Assembly (NCBI GenBank): GCA_020161365.1
Contig: JAIUNU010000007.1
Location: 62,001 to 126,000, forward strand
DNA from: Pseudomonadota bacterium
GTDB lineage: Bacteria; Pseudomonadota; Alphaproteobacteria; Caulobacterales; Caulobacteraceae
DNA length: 64,000 bases
Direction of reading: 5' to 3'
The notes under the pieces are model-generated. The model was given only the letters and a program-made list of their open reading frames with translations, had not been told where the DNA came from and ran no database searches. Both the position numbers and the translations under genes were made by a program. Numbering within the stretch: the stretch's first letter is position 1; every line of letters begins with the position of its first letter. This document shows, one piece after another, positions 10,670 through 19,614 of this stretch.

Positions 10670-12367
10670 TTACGCCGCTTTGGCGAGCAAGCTCTTGATC
10701 AGGTCCATGGTCTGGGGCGAGCTCGCTAGCTGCTCGCGGGAGCTGGGATCCCTGGCCAGTTTCAGGGCTTCGAGCCGCGCCTTCTCGGCCACGGGGCCGG
10801 TCGGCCCCGCCTCGCCCATCGCCAGTTTGGCCAGCAGTTGCAGACGATGCGGCAGCGGCGCCGGCGCGCGCACCAGCATGGTCAGGAGACGCGTGTCGGC
10901 CTCGATCAGGGCCCCGATCTCCCCGAGTTTGGCGCAGAGGGGCTCATAGTCCTCCCGGACCAGGCCCGAACGGGTCAGGGAGCGCTGCAAGACCGCCAGG
11001 TGGCTGAGCTTGGCTACGGGCGAATCCGGCCCCTGGCGCATTTCCTTCTCGAAACGCATGGCGCTGATATTGGCGTTCAGCCAGCGCGACGCATTGCGCT
11101 TGTTGACCGCGCCCATCACGTTCTCGGCCAGGCGGATCAGCATCTTGATCTCTTCGTGGGCGCTGCGGTCGCGGCCCAGAAGAGAGTCGATGAAGTCACC
11201 GTTCAGCAGGGTTTTGGAGCGCGTGGTGAACGCGACCTGGATATCCTCGGCCTGAAGGATGCGACCGGCCGCTGCGGTCAGGCTCATGGCCAGCGCACGC
11301 AAGAACTCGATCTCGGCCTCGGCGTCGTTGGGCTTCAGGCGGCGCACGCCGTTCAGCTCGGCGAGCACGCGGTCGGCGATCGCCTTGCGCACGGACGGAA
11401 ATTGATCACCCGCCAGCCAGGCGCCCAGACGGCGCGCGGTGCCCGACAGCTCCGGCATACAGGCTCGGACGCTCGACTCGATGCGGATCAGGGCCTCCAC
11501 GGCCGTGCCGCCTGTAAGACGGGTCATGGCCGCGAGGGTCGAGCCCAGGTCGTCCTTGGTGTCCAGCAGGTCGGCCATGCCCGCGCGCGAGCCGATGATT
11601 TCGGCCAGGGGCGTCTCGATGGCCTGCAGGGCGGCGACGCGGGCGCGCGGTTCTTCCGGCGCGGCGTCGGCCAGATCCAGCAGACGCGCGATCTTGTCCG
11701 ACCAGGTGCTTGCGGGCGCGATCGAGGCGGCGACACCCGCGCCCAGCAGAAACGCGCGATCGGGATCAGCGACAAGGCGTTGGGCGGCCTTGGCGAACCC
11801 TTCCTTGTCGAGGTCCGGCAGGCTGCCCTTCTTGAAGGCCTTCATCAGGTTGGAGATCGTACGCTCAACCAGCCCATGGAAGTGACGCATCACTTCGTGG
11901 ACGGACTGCCCGCGCGCCTCGGCCTCCGGAATGGCGATCTTCTGCAGCGCGTGTTGCAGGTCTGTGCCGGAAGCCTCCAGCTTCTCGACGAGATCCGGCC
12001 GGTGCAGCAGCTCGAACGGCGTCGCCCTGTGGCGGGCCAGCCAGCCTTCGAGGAGGCGGCCGATCCGGTCGCGGGCGTGCGCGGTGTAAAGGTCGGCCGG
12101 CTGGACGCACAGCGGGTCGCGGTCCTCGACCTCCTTCTTGGGTTTGCCGCCGTCGACGAGGCCCTTGGTGAAGATCGAGATCGACTTGTATTCGCCGGTG
12201 GACGGGTCGAGCGTTTCCTTGGTCACGCGCGCGGCGACGGCGCGGTTCTGAGTCAGAATGTCCTCGGCCGCCTGCAACGCTTGCGCGCGGTTTTCCGTGG
12301 CGATTTCCAGCGTCCACTGCGCGCCGACTTTGCGTCGGACAAAAAGCTCGTAATGGACCTGGCTCAT
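10670..12367 (-). CDS. Large helical cytoplasmic protein of unknown function
   Basis: I do not recognise this 565-residue protein. Residues 1-70 (MSQVHYELFVRRKVGAQW...SISIFTKG) look like a small alpha/beta domain of the kind that reads an input vector or binds a partner. The remainder is almost wholly helical with many Ala, Leu, Arg and Asp, and has no signal peptide or membrane helix. Short repeats of the form AEKARLEALKLARDP may be coiled coil. It lies divergent from chvI with 215 bases between, so the two could share regulation. Start at 12367 was chosen over 12382 because MSQVHYELF reads as the domain start. Confidence 0.65.
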   Translation of the reverse strand: MSQVHYELFVRRKVGAQWTLEIATENRAQALQAAEDILTQNRAVAARVTKETLDPSTGEYKSISIFTKGLVDGGKPKKEVEDRDPLCVQPADLYTAHARDRIGRLLEGWLARHRATPFELLHRPDLVEKLEASGTDLQHALQKIAIPEAEARGQSVHEVMRHFHGLVERTISNLMKAFKKGSLPDLDKEGFAKAAQRLVADPDRAFLLGAGVAASIAPASTWSDKIARLLDLADAAPEEPRARVAALQAIETPLAEIIGSRAGMADLLDTKDDLGSTLAAMTRLTGGTAVEALIRIESSVRACMPELSGTARRLGAWLAGDQFPSVRKAIADRVLAELNGVRRLKPNDAEAEIEFLRALAMSLTAAAGRILQAEDIQVAFTTRSKTLLNGDFIDSLLGRDRSAHEEIKMLIRLAENVMGAVNKRNASRWLNANISAMRFEKEMRQGPDSPVAKLSHLAVLQRSLTRSGLVREDYEPLCAKLGEIGALIEADTRLLTMLVRAPAPLPHRLQLLAKLAMGEAGPTGPVAEKARLEALKLARDPSSREQLASSPQTMDLIKSLLAKAA

Positions 12368-12527
12368 GCCTACCTGCTCCACGAGCCTGAACTATGGCGT
12401 ACGAGACCTTAAGGTGAGGTTGAGGATAATCGGGACGGCCCAGAACGCCCCAATCACGCCTTTGTCGGGCCGCAAAGCGTCGCCAGAAGCAGGGAAAGCT
12501 TTGCCGCGCCGCGCGTTGAAGCTGCGA

Positions 12528-12550
12528 CGCCCGACCGATAGGATCGGGCG
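12528..12550. promoter_or_regulatory. Hairpin or operator just upstream of chvI
   Basis: CGCCCGA at 12528-12534 pairs with TCGGGCG at 12544-12550. Two further C-G pairs inside (CC/GG) leave a GATA loop and one bulged A. It sits 32 bases before the chvI ATG. No T-run follows, so it is not a standard terminator. It may be a 5' UTR structure or a protein-binding dyad. About 110 bases further upstream is the perfect palindrome ACCTTAAGGT (12406-12415). Confidence 0.4.
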
Positions 12551-12582
12551 ACTACGGAAGGTGAAGGACACGTATCGACCCA

Positions 12583-13290
12583 ATGGCCGCCATCACGCTC
12601 ATTGACGACGACGAAAACATCGTCGCTTCGGTCTCGCTCGCCCTGGAGAGCCATGGCCACACCGTGAAGGCCTATTACGACGGCGCCTCCGGGCTGGAAG
12701 CGGTCGAATCCACGCCGCCCGACCTGGTGATCCTCGACGTGAAGATGCCCCGCATGGACGGCATGGAGGTGCTGCGCCGTCTGCGCCAGACGTCGGAAAT
12801 CCCGGTGATCATGCTGACATCCAAGGACGACGAGATCGACGAGATCCTCGGCTTCAACCTCGGCGCAGACGACTACATGCACAAGCCTTTCAGCCAGCGT
12901 CTTCTGCTCGAGCGGGTGAAGGCGGTACTACGCCGTGCGCGCCCCGAGGAGGAAGACGCGGCCGCTCCGGCGGGCGCTGCGGGCTCCAAGGTCATGAAGC
13001 GCGGCAAGCTGACGCTCGACCCCGCGCGGCACGACAGCCTCTGGGACGGCAAGCCTGTGCGCCTGACCGTGACCGAGTTCCTGCTGCTGCAGGCCCTTGC
13101 GCAGCGTCCCGGCTTCGTGAAGAGCCGCGACAACCTGATGGACGCCGCCTACGACGATCAGGTCTATGTCGACGACCGCACGATCGACAGCCACATCAAG
13201 CGCATGCGCAAGAAGTTCCGTCAGGTCGACCCGGAATTCGACTCCATCGAGACCCTGTACGGCGTTGGCTACCGTTACCGCGAAGCCTGA
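12583..13290 (+). CDS. chvI: Envelope-stress response regulator ChvI (OmpR family)
   Basis: The 235-residue protein has a receiver domain with acidic residues D8-D10, phosphorylation site D52 in [13 protein letters not shown] and lysine in MLTSKDDE. An OmpR-type winged helix follows, ending with [15 protein letters not shown] and [10 protein letters not shown]. ChvI is phosphorylated by ChvG and controls genes for envelope homeostasis, and in Caulobacter the small RNA ChvR. It heads a cluster with chvG, hprK, EIIA and HPr on the same strand. Confidence 0.95.
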   Translation: MAAITLIDDDENIVASVSLALESHGHTVKAYYDGASGLEAVESTPPDLVILDVKMPRMDGMEVLRRLRQTSEIPVIMLTSKDDEIDEILGFNLGADDYMHKPFSQRLLLERVKAVLRRARPEEEDAAAPAGAAGSKVMKRGKLTLDPARHDSLWDGKPVRLTVTEFLLLQALAQRPGFVKSRDNLMDAAYDDQVYVDDRTIDSHIKRMRKKFRQVDPEFDSIETLYGVGYRYREA

Positions 13291-14878
13291 TCCGGCCCCT
13301 CCAGGCGTCGCCGAGCGTCGGCGGCGCTTCGCCTGGCCGCGCGGATCGCGGCTGGGCCGGCTGATCGTCGTCCTGAACGTGGTGGCCCTGGCGATCGTGA
13401 TCGTCGGGGCCCTGATCCTCAACGAATGGCGCAACGGGCTCGTCAATGCGCGGATCGACAGCCTCACCACCCAGGGCGAGCTGATCGCCAATGTCATCGA
13501 CCAATCGGCGACGGTGGGAGAGCCAGAGCCGGCGCTGGACCCCTACACGGCCAGCCAGATCTTCCAGCTGCTGTTCATCCCGCGCTCGCAGCGCGCGCGC
13601 CTGTTCGACGCCAACGGCAAGGCGCTGGCGGACTCGTTCGTGGTCGCTGACCGAGTGGACTGGAAGGTCCTGCCGCCTGCCCGCAAGCCGGGGCAGAAGG
13701 ATGACAACGCCCAGAAGGCGCCGGCGCACGACGCTACGTCCAAGCGTGCGCAAGAGGCGCTGAACAATGAGATCGCCGAGGCCATGCGCGGCCGTACGGT
13801 CGCGGGGACGCGGATCGCTGAGAACGGCGAGCGTGTCGTGTCGGTGTCGATCCCCATCCAGCACGTCAAGGCCGTGCTGGGCGTCCTGACGCTGGAGGCC
13901 AGCGATGTCGACGAGATCATCGCCGCCCAGCGCAAGGCGCTATTGCCGTTCATCGCAGTGGCGATGCTGGCGATCCTTGTCTCCAGCGTGCTGCTGCATC
14001 GCCTGATCGCCGTGCCGGTTCTGCGCCTGGCCCGCGCCGCCGACCATGTTCGCCTGCAGGGCGCGCGCGCCATCTCCCTGCCCGACCTTTCGGAGCGCAA
14101 GGATGAACTGGGCGATCTTTCGCGATCGCTCGAGGACATGACCCATTCGCTGTCCGAGCGCATGGACGCCATCGAGCGCTTCGCCGCCGACGTAGCCCAC
14201 GAGATCAAGAACCCGCTGACCTCGATCCGCTCGGCGATCGAGACCCTGGATCTTGTGTCAGAGCCCGCCGCGCGCGCGCGCTTGCTGGCCATCCTGCAGA
14301 ATGACGTCAACCGGCTGGACCGTCTGGTCACCGACATCTCCAACGCCTCGCGCCTCGACGCCGAGCTCTCGCGCGAGCACCCCAAGGCCGTGGACCTCGC
14401 GCGCCTACTGGCCGAGGTGGTCGGTCTTTACGAGAACCAGCTGAGACCGGGCGATGCCCCGGGCAGTGTGCGCGTTGCCCTGCACGTGGCCGACGGATCG
14501 CAGTCCGCGGTGCTGATCGGGCGCGAGACCCCGATCGGCCAGGTCTTCCGCAATCTCATCGACAACGCCCGCTCGTTCAGCCCCGCCGACGGCGAGGTGC
14601 GAGTCAGCCTGTCGCGCGCGCGGGGGCGCCTGGTCGCCACGGTCGAGGATGACGGACCGGGCATACCGCCCGAGAACCTGGAGACCATCTTCGAGCGCTT
14701 CTACACGTCGCGGCCCAAGGGGCGGGCGTTCGGCGGCAATTCGGGGCTCGGCCTTTCGATCGCGCGCCAGATCATCGAGACGCACGGCGGCGTCATTCGG
14801 GCGGAGAACCGCCGTGACGCCGGCGGCGCGGTGGTCGGCGCGCGATTCGTGGTCGACCTTCCGGACGCCCGCGAATGA
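13265..14878 (+). CDS. chvG: Sensor histidine kinase ChvG
   Basis: From a TTG at 13265 the product is 537 residues. It has a first membrane helix ([19 protein letters not shown]), a periplasmic domain, a second helix ([19 protein letters not shown]) and HAMP. HisKA follows with H312 in [12 protein letters not shown], then a HATPase with [15 protein letters not shown] and GLGLSIA. It senses envelope or acid stress and phosphorylates ChvI. The start is uncertain: no ATG or GTG fits before the first helix, and the TTG lies 26 bases inside chvI, consistent with translational coupling. Its last four bases overlap hprK. Confidence 0.92.
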   Translation: MATVTAKPDPAPPGVAERRRRFAWPRGSRLGRLIVVLNVVALAIVIVGALILNEWRNGLVNARIDSLTTQGELIANVIDQSATVGEPEPALDPYTASQIFQLLFIPRSQRARLFDANGKALADSFVVADRVDWKVLPPARKPGQKDDNAQKAPAHDATSKRAQEALNNEIAEAMRGRTVAGTRIAENGERVVSVSIPIQHVKAVLGVLTLEASDVDEIIAAQRKALLPFIAVAMLAILVSSVLLHRLIAVPVLRLARAADHVRLQGARAISLPDLSERKDELGDLSRSLEDMTHSLSERMDAIERFAADVAHEIKNPLTSIRSAIETLDLVSEPAARARLLAILQNDVNRLDRLVTDISNASRLDAELSREHPKAVDLARLLAEVVGLYENQLRPGDAPGSVRVALHVADGSQSAVLIGRETPIGQVFRNLIDNARSFSPADGEVRVSLSRARGRLVATVEDDGPGIPPENLETIFERFYTSRPKGRAFGGNSGLGLSIARQIIETHGGVIRAENRRDAGGAVVGARFVVDLPDARE

Positions 14879-15309
14879 TCCGCCATGGCGGCCTGATCGC
14901 CCGGCGTCACGACGGCTTTTGGCGCGGCGCGTTGATCGAGGGGGCGTCGGGTTCGGGCAAGAGCGATCTGGCTCTGCGCGCGCTTGAACAGGGCTTTCGC
15001 CTGGTGGCTGACGACCGGGTCGTCGTCTTCCCAGCCGGCGGTCGCCTCTATGGCCGCGCGCCGGAAACTCTCGCGGGGCTGATCGAGGTGCGGGGTCTGG
15101 GGGTGGTCGGCGCGCCGGCGCTCGCCTTCGCCGAGATCATGCTGATCATCCGCTGTGTCGATGCGCCCGAACAGGTGGAACGGCTGCCCGACCCCGCCCG
15201 CCAGTCGATTCTGGGGGTCGACGTTCCCGTTTTCGACCTGTGGCCGCGAGAACCCGCCGCCCCGGCGAAAATCGGACGCATGATGCAGTCTCTTGGAGTC
15301 CAATCCTAA
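14875..15309 (+). CDS. hprK: HPr kinase/phosphorylase, short alphaproteobacterial form
   Basis: At 144 residues it contains only the catalytic half of HprK; the usual N-terminal domain of Gram-positive enzymes (about 310 residues in all) is absent. The P-loop GASGSGKS is at residues 23-30, followed by LVADDRVVV and RGLGVVGAPAL of the HprK core. It phosphorylates a serine of HPr with ATP and can reverse the reaction. The short form is known for Alphaproteobacteria. It begins in the ATGA overlap with chvG, which ties it to the two-component system. Confidence 0.92.
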   Translation: MIRHGGLIARRHDGFWRGALIEGASGSGKSDLALRALEQGFRLVADDRVVVFPAGGRLYGRAPETLAGLIEVRGLGVVGAPALAFAEIMLIIRCVDAPEQVERLPDPARQSILGVDVPVFDLWPREPAAPAKIGRMMQSLGVQS

Positions 15310-15384
15310 CGGGCGTATCAAGACCGCCCGCGCGACGCTCTCCCGGTCGCGGCGGGAATGGGGATCCCGTTTGAGATACAAGGC

Positions 15385-15792
15385 ATGATCGGGCTCGTGA
15401 TCGTGACGCACGGGCGTCTGGCGGAAGAATTTGTCTCCGCCATGGAGCATGTCGTGGGGCCGCAGGCCGCCGTGAAGGCGATCTGTATCGGTCCCGAGGA
15501 CGACATGGAGCGTCGCCGTTCGGACATCTTGAAGGCGTGCGCCGCCGTCGACGACGACGGCGCGGGCGTTATTCTGCTGACCGACATGTTTGGCGGCACG
15601 CCCAGCAACCTCGCCATTTCGGTGATGGAGCAGACCAAAGCCGAGGTGATCGCCGGCCTGAACCTGCCGATGCTGATCAAGCTGGCCAGCGTTCGCCAGC
15701 GCGAGAGCCTGCAAGCCTGTGTGGCCTATGCCCAGGAGGCTGGACGCAAGTACATCTCCGTGGCCTCCTACGTGCTCGCCGGAGAAAAGTAA
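15385..15792 (+). CDS. PTS EIIA component, mannose (ManX/EIIA-Man) family
   Basis: The 135-residue protein starts MIGLVIVTHGRLAEEF; H9 in VTHG is the phosphorylation site of this family. ILLTDMFGGTPSNLA is the usual second motif. There is no EIIB, EIIC or EIID gene nearby, so it is probably a regulatory EIIA rather than a sugar importer. It should receive phosphate from the HPr encoded five bases downstream. Start 15385 follows AAGG; the longer frame from 15358 adds nine residues not seen in the family. Confidence 0.92.
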   Translation: MIGLVIVTHGRLAEEFVSAMEHVVGPQAAVKAICIGPEDDMERRRSDILKACAAVDDDGAGVILLTDMFGGTPSNLAISVMEQTKAEVIAGLNLPMLIKLASVRQRESLQACVAYAQEAGRKYISVASYVLAGEK

Positions 15793-15797
15793 CGCGC

Positions 15798-16067
15798 ATG
15801 GCTTCAAGAACGGTCGAGATCATCAACGAGCGGGGATTGCACGCCCGGGCCTCGGCCAAGTTCGTGAAGATGGCGTCGGGTTTCGACGCCGAGGTCACTG
15901 TCAGCCGCGAAGGCGCCTCTGTTGATGCACGCTCGATCATGGGCTTGATGATGCTGGCCGCCGGCATCGGCTCCACGATCGATATCAGCGCCGAGGGCCC
16001 GGAAGCCGAAGCGGCGGTCGAGGCCCTGTGTGACCTGGTCGCCAATCGCTTCGACGAAGAGCGATAG
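15798..16067 (+). CDS. ptsH: Phosphocarrier protein HPr
   Basis: The 89-residue protein has the PTS phosphorylation histidine H15 in ERGLHARASA and the regulatory serine S46 in ARSIMGLMML, the target of HprK. HPr passes phosphate from enzyme I to EIIA proteins. Enzyme I is not encoded in this window, which is usual in Caulobacter-like genomes where PtsP lies elsewhere. The cluster HprK-EIIA-HPr next to ChvG/ChvI suggests that the phosphorylation state of HPr feeds into envelope-stress signalling. Confidence 0.95.
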   Translation: MASRTVEIINERGLHARASAKFVKMASGFDAEVTVSREGASVDARSIMGLMMLAAGIGSTIDISAEGPEAEAAVEALCDLVANRFDEER

Positions 16068-16079
16068 CGGGCGCCAGCC

Positions 16080-18158
16080 TCAGCGCGCCGCCTTTCCCGT
16101 GGTCTGAGACACCTTGACCGGCGCGCCCTGCTGGCGCGCTTCGCCGATTAGGCCTGCGCAGTCGGCGTCCTTGGCTTCACCCGTGGTGACGAAGGGCAAC
16201 AGCGCCGCGATCGGATTGACCAACGACCCGAGCACGGCGGCGACGCCGCCCTGGCCGACGGCCTTGCCGGGCCGCACGCTTACGCTGGGAGCCATGAACG
16301 GTCCTCTGATGGTGATGGGCGCGAACACCCGGACCAGACGGGGCTTCTTGCTGTCGCCTTCGATCCGGAACGCCATCCGTTCGGTCGCCAGATTGATGGT
16401 TCCATGGCCGCGGGCCAACACCACGCCAGTGTCGGCGACCAGATGGTTGGTGGTCATCACACCGTTCTTGACGCTGAAATCCGCCACAGCGCACCGGACG
16501 GGAGTCTGCTTGTCGCTGCCCGACAAGAGCAGGATCAGTCCCTTCGAGGCGTTGACGCCCAGAAGCTCGGCGAAGGCTTGCCGGATTTGGCCTTTCGGGG
16601 CCACGACCGTGACCACGCCGTCGGCTGTGGAGGCGGCGCGGTGCACGCTGTTCCCTACGCCCGTCAGCTTGGCCCTAGCCATGACCGGCCCCTCGATGGC
16701 GGGCCTGCCGCCGCTTTGGATCGGGATGAAGTCCTCCAGCCGTCCGTTGGTCAGGCGAACGTCGATGTCGGTTCGGGGCGTGCTGGGGCGGGCGTCGAGC
16801 CGAACCTTGCCGCGCAGATCGCCCCGCGAGAAGGTGAAGGCCAGAGGGTCCAGGGTCAGCACACCCGCCTCCAGAGTCATGTCCAGGCTGACTTTGCGAA
16901 GCGGCAGGTTCGGGGCGTTCACGGCGTCGGCGCGGTACGAAACCTTCGCATCCATCGCTCGAACGCGCTCTACCTGCAGCGTGGCGTCGGGAAGAAGGCG
17001 CTGTGTCGCGTCGCGCTGGGCCGCCTCGACCTTCTGGCCGGACGAGGCGGTTTCGCCACGCCCCGTCGCGGGGGCGGCGCCGACCAGGCTTCCAAGATCG
17101 TCAAAATCGAGCCGGCGAGAGCGCAGCCGCGCTTCCAGATACGGGCGCTCCCGACCCGTCAGGACGAACAGGTCGCCGCCGATGTCGCTGTCGCCCACGC
17201 GCCCGGCGAGGTCTTCGAAATCATAGCGAGATCCCTTGCGGATCAGGCGCCCGGCAATTCGGTAGGGCGGCGTATTGGGAAGGGTCAGCCCGGTCAGGTC
17301 GTGCAGGCGGTTGAGGTCAGCGCCGGAGATGCTGAGCCGTGTCTCAAATCGGGTCAGATCGAAGGGGCGCGTGATCTGGCCGGACGCCTGGATGCGGGTC
17401 GCTCCTGCCCCGATCCGCGCCTGGAAAGGGTAGGGGCGGCTGGGCGAGATGTGGAGCAACGGTCCCCCGGTGACCTCGGCTAGAAAGGCCGAACGGTTCA
17501 GGCTGCCTCTGCCCTCAAGTACGAAGCGGCCCTGCCCATCCCTGGCCTTCTCGCGCGCATTGACCTCCCCGATGAACAGAGCGCCCCGTTGGCGGTCGTC
17601 CACGCGAAGCGACCCATCGTTGATGATCAGGCGCTGGATGGCGGGCAGCTTCAGCGGCTTGTCGCTTCGGCTGGGTCCAAAAGCCCAGTTCGCCCGTCCG
17701 TCAGAGAGGCGCAGAAGGCGCACCTCCGGGCGGTCGATCGTCAGGAACGGCAGCACCGTCTGGCCGCGCAGCAACGGCAGGATCTTGATCTGAACCGCGA
17801 TGCGCTGGATCCGCACCATGGGCGCGGCGTCAGGTTCGTGCGCGCGCGCCCAGTCCGGCTGGCCTATGCGAAGGCCGTAGGCCTCGATCTTCGGCGCCAG
17901 GGACCACGGGTGGACCCGCAGGTCGCCGGTGATCGCAACGTCGCGCTTCAGCTGGGCGGAGGCGTACCGGCCAAACGGTCCGCGCAGCCAGTTCCAGTCG
18001 AAAATGACCAGGAAGCCGATGATCGCCACAAGCAGGGTCAGGGCGGACCCAATACCGACCAACGCGCCTCGAGACCGCCGTGTTAGGGGCTTTCGCGGGG
18101 GCTTGGATTCAGGCGTGTCGTCGAGAGATTGCAGGATCGCGGCTCCGGTTGCTCCCAC
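16080..18158 (-). CDS. AsmA family protein
   Basis: The 692-residue protein has a basic N-terminus, one membrane helix at about residues 31-53 (ALVGIGSALTLLVAIIGFLV) and a long beta-rich periplasmic part. That part ends with the AsmA C-terminal pattern (MTTNHLVADTGVVLARGHGT, RGPFMAPSVSVRP). AsmA/TamB-like proteins form long grooves thought to move phospholipids between the membranes. Which paralogue this is cannot be told. It converges on the HPr gene with 12 bases between. The far C-terminus has a Cys and a basic tail. Confidence 0.85.
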   Translation of the reverse strand: MGATGAAILQSLDDTPESKPPRKPLTRRSRGALVGIGSALTLLVAIIGFLVIFDWNWLRGPFGRYASAQLKRDVAITGDLRVHPWSLAPKIEAYGLRIGQPDWARAHEPDAAPMVRIQRIAVQIKILPLLRGQTVLPFLTIDRPEVRLLRLSDGRANWAFGPSRSDKPLKLPAIQRLIINDGSLRVDDRQRGALFIGEVNAREKARDGQGRFVLEGRGSLNRSAFLAEVTGGPLLHISPSRPYPFQARIGAGATRIQASGQITRPFDLTRFETRLSISGADLNRLHDLTGLTLPNTPPYRIAGRLIRKGSRYDFEDLAGRVGDSDIGGDLFVLTGRERPYLEARLRSRRLDFDDLGSLVGAAPATGRGETASSGQKVEAAQRDATQRLLPDATLQVERVRAMDAKVSYRADAVNAPNLPLRKVSLDMTLEAGVLTLDPLAFTFSRGDLRGKVRLDARPSTPRTDIDVRLTNGRLEDFIPIQSGGRPAIEGPVMARAKLTGVGNSVHRAASTADGVVTVVAPKGQIRQAFAELLGVNASKGLILLLSGSDKQTPVRCAVADFSVKNGVMTTNHLVADTGVVLARGHGTINLATERMAFRIEGDSKKPRLVRVFAPITIRGPFMAPSVSVRPGKAVGQGGVAAVLGSLVNPIAALLPFVTTGEAKDADCAGLIGEARQQGAPVKVSQTTGKAAR

Positions 18159-18231
18159 ATAACGCGCGGGGCCGGCGATCCTGTTCCCATCTGACGCAAG
18201 GCGGCGCCTCGCGCCGCTGGTCTATAGGGAC

Positions 18232-18336
18232 CTAATAAACGAGGCCGATGCTGCTCACAGCGGCGGCCGCGACAACGAACACGGCGATGGCGACCAGTTC
18301 GTAAGCCTTGAAGAGTGGTTTACTCGGTGTACGCAT
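18232..18336 (-). CDS. Small membrane protein, 34 residues
   Basis: The ATG at 18336 opens a 34-residue frame: MRTPSKPLFKAYELVAI followed by AVFVVAAAAVSSIGLVY, then TAG. It has a positively charged start and a single hydrophobic stretch long enough to cross the membrane, with almost no charged residues after position 14. GGGGGA lies about 9 bases upstream of the ATG, a good ribosome site. It sits between the AsmA gene and a secreted-protein gene, all on the minus strand. Function is unknown. Small hydrophobic proteins of this type often modulate larger membrane proteins. Confidence 0.6.
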   Translation of the reverse strand: MRTPSKPLFKAYELVAIAVFVVAAAAVSSIGLVY

Positions 18337-18403
18337 AAGACTGTTTCCCCCGTCCCAATTTGGTGCACGTGAACGCGTCCGGCGCAAGGGCGGCGCCATG
18401 CCC

Positions 18404-18805
18404 TCAGGGTCTTTTTCCCGGCCAGATCAGGTACCCGATCCGATCGCGCCCCGCCGCGACATAGTTTGGCGCATAGGCGCCGGGCGGAGGCCCGTAACGG
18501 TCCTCCACATAGGCTTCGCGCCCGCCGTAGCGATCAGATTGGGTCTCCACCACCAGGGGCGCTTGGCCATAGCCCCAGCGGTCGTAGTCGGACCAGCCGT
18601 GATCGCTGTCGCACGCGACGCGTTCCCAACGATAGGCGCCGCCCGGTCCCGTAATCCGCCGCGTCTCGCAACCTCCGCCCGAAAGCTCCTGTGGCGAGAC
18701 GCGCGGGTCGACATATCCGGCACGTCCGGAACCTGCATGGGCGGGCGCGGAGGCCAGGCTGGCGCCGGCTAGGACGAGCAGGGATAAATGGCGAACGCGG
18801 TTCAT
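18404..18805 (-). CDS. Small secreted protein of unknown function
   Basis: The 133-residue protein starts at 18805 with the signal peptide MNRVRHLSLLVLAGASLASA, cut after AHA. The mature part is rich in Gly, Tyr and Arg, with a Cys pair (GGGCETRRITG, RVACDSDHGW) that could form a disulfide. AGGAG precedes the ATG. An ATG 34 codons upstream lacks a signal peptide context. The Cys/Trp/Tyr pattern is common in Caulobacterales periplasmic proteins of unknown role. Confidence 0.72.
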   Translation of the reverse strand: MNRVRHLSLLVLAGASLASAPAHAGSGRAGYVDPRVSPQELSGGGCETRRITGPGGAYRWERVACDSDHGWSDYDRWGYGQAPLVVETQSDRYGGREAYVEDRYGPPPGAYAPNYVAAGRDRIGYLIWPGKRP

Positions 18806-18923
18806 GTGCGGCTCCTGAATTGTTAACAAAACATTTCCAAAGGGGCCGTCACCGTCGTTCACCCGACGCGCGAGCTCGGTCATCAACCGACTTCCCCTCA
18901 CGCGCATCGGCAGCTAGCGTGCG

Positions 18924-18939
18924 TCAAACAAGTGTTTGA
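18924..18939. promoter_or_regulatory. CAAAC-N4-GTTTG operator before the HAD gene
   Basis: TCAAACAAGTGTTTGA is a perfect 16-bp palindrome ending 7 bases before the HAD-protein ATG and overlapping its ribosome site. The same half-sites with the same 4-base gap recur at 19904-19921. The pattern matches the remembered consensus of PsrA/FadR-like TetR regulators of fatty-acid genes, (G/C)AAAC-N2-4-GTTT(G/C). Binding at this place would block the gene. Confidence 0.6.
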
Positions 18940-18946
18940 GGCGGCG

Positions 18947-19588
18947 ATGGCGATCGAGGCGGTGATCTGGGATTTCGGCGGTGTGTTCACGACTTCGCCG
19001 TTCGAGGCGTTCCGGCGCTACGAGACCGAGCGGGGCTTGCCCAAGGACTTCATTCGTACGGTCAATTCGACCGATCCCGACACCAACGCCTGGGCGCGGT
19101 TCGAGCGTGCCGAGATCGACGCTGCTGCGTTCGATGGCCTTTTCCGGGAGGAGGCGCTGCGGTTGGGCCATGATGTGCGCGGGGGCGAGGTGCTGCCCTT
19201 GCTCTACGGCGATCTGCGGCCTCGGGTTATGGATGCGCTGAAGGCCTGCAAGGCGCGGTTCAAGGTTGGCTGCATCACCAATAATGTCCCCACCGGCCAC
19301 GGTCCCGGCATGGCTCAGAGCGCGGAGAAGGCGCTGGTGGTCGGCGAGATCATGGCGCTGTTCGACGCGGTGATCGAAAGCTCAAAGGCGGGCGTCCGCA
19401 AGCCCGACCCGCGCATCTATCAGATGATGTGCGAGCTGCTCGGCGCGCCGCCCGAAGCTTGCGTCTATCTCGACGACCTGGGGATCAACTGCAAGCCGGC
19501 GGCGGCGCTGGGAATGACCGCGATCAAGGTGTCCGGCGAGCAGCAGCTGCTGGACGACCTTGCGAAGGTGACCGGATTGGCGTTCTGA
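18947..19588 (+). CDS. HAD superfamily hydrolase, ACAD10/epoxide-hydrolase-N-like
   Basis: The 213-residue protein begins [20 protein letters not shown]9 is the HAD nucleophile, but the usual second Asp two residues later is Gly, as in DxG-type members such as YihX. Motif II is [10 protein letters not shown] and motifs III-IV are [12 protein letters not shown] and [13 protein letters not shown]. The form resembles the phosphatase-like domain fused to acyl-CoA dehydrogenase in ACAD10. Substrate unknown. A perfect CAAAC-N4-GTTTG palindrome abuts its ribosome site, hinting at lipid-linked control. Start 18947 is supported by GAGGCGG; GTG at 18932 is an alternative. Confidence 0.82.
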   Translation: MAIEAVIWDFGGVFTTSPFEAFRRYETERGLPKDFIRTVNSTDPDTNAWARFERAEIDAAAFDGLFREEALRLGHDVRGGEVLPLLYGDLRPRVMDALKACKARFKVGCITNNVPTGHGPGMAQSAEKALVVGEIMALFDAVIESSKAGVRKPDPRIYQMMCELLGAPPEACVYLDDLGINCKPAAALGMTAIKVSGEQQLLDDLAKVTGLAF

Positions 19589-19614
19589 GGGGGCAAGACT
19601 TTCTCGGAGGAACC

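Noticed and set aside
10838..12412. 524-codon frame antisense to the unknown 565-residue gene
   Set aside because: The minus-strand protein has balanced helical composition and a sensible start, while this frame is rich in Arg, Gly and Gln with no motif; it is the expected shadow in high-GC DNA.
18815..18835. CtrA box near GTTAAC at 18820
   Set aside because: TTAA-N7-TTAA is not complete; only one half-site is present.
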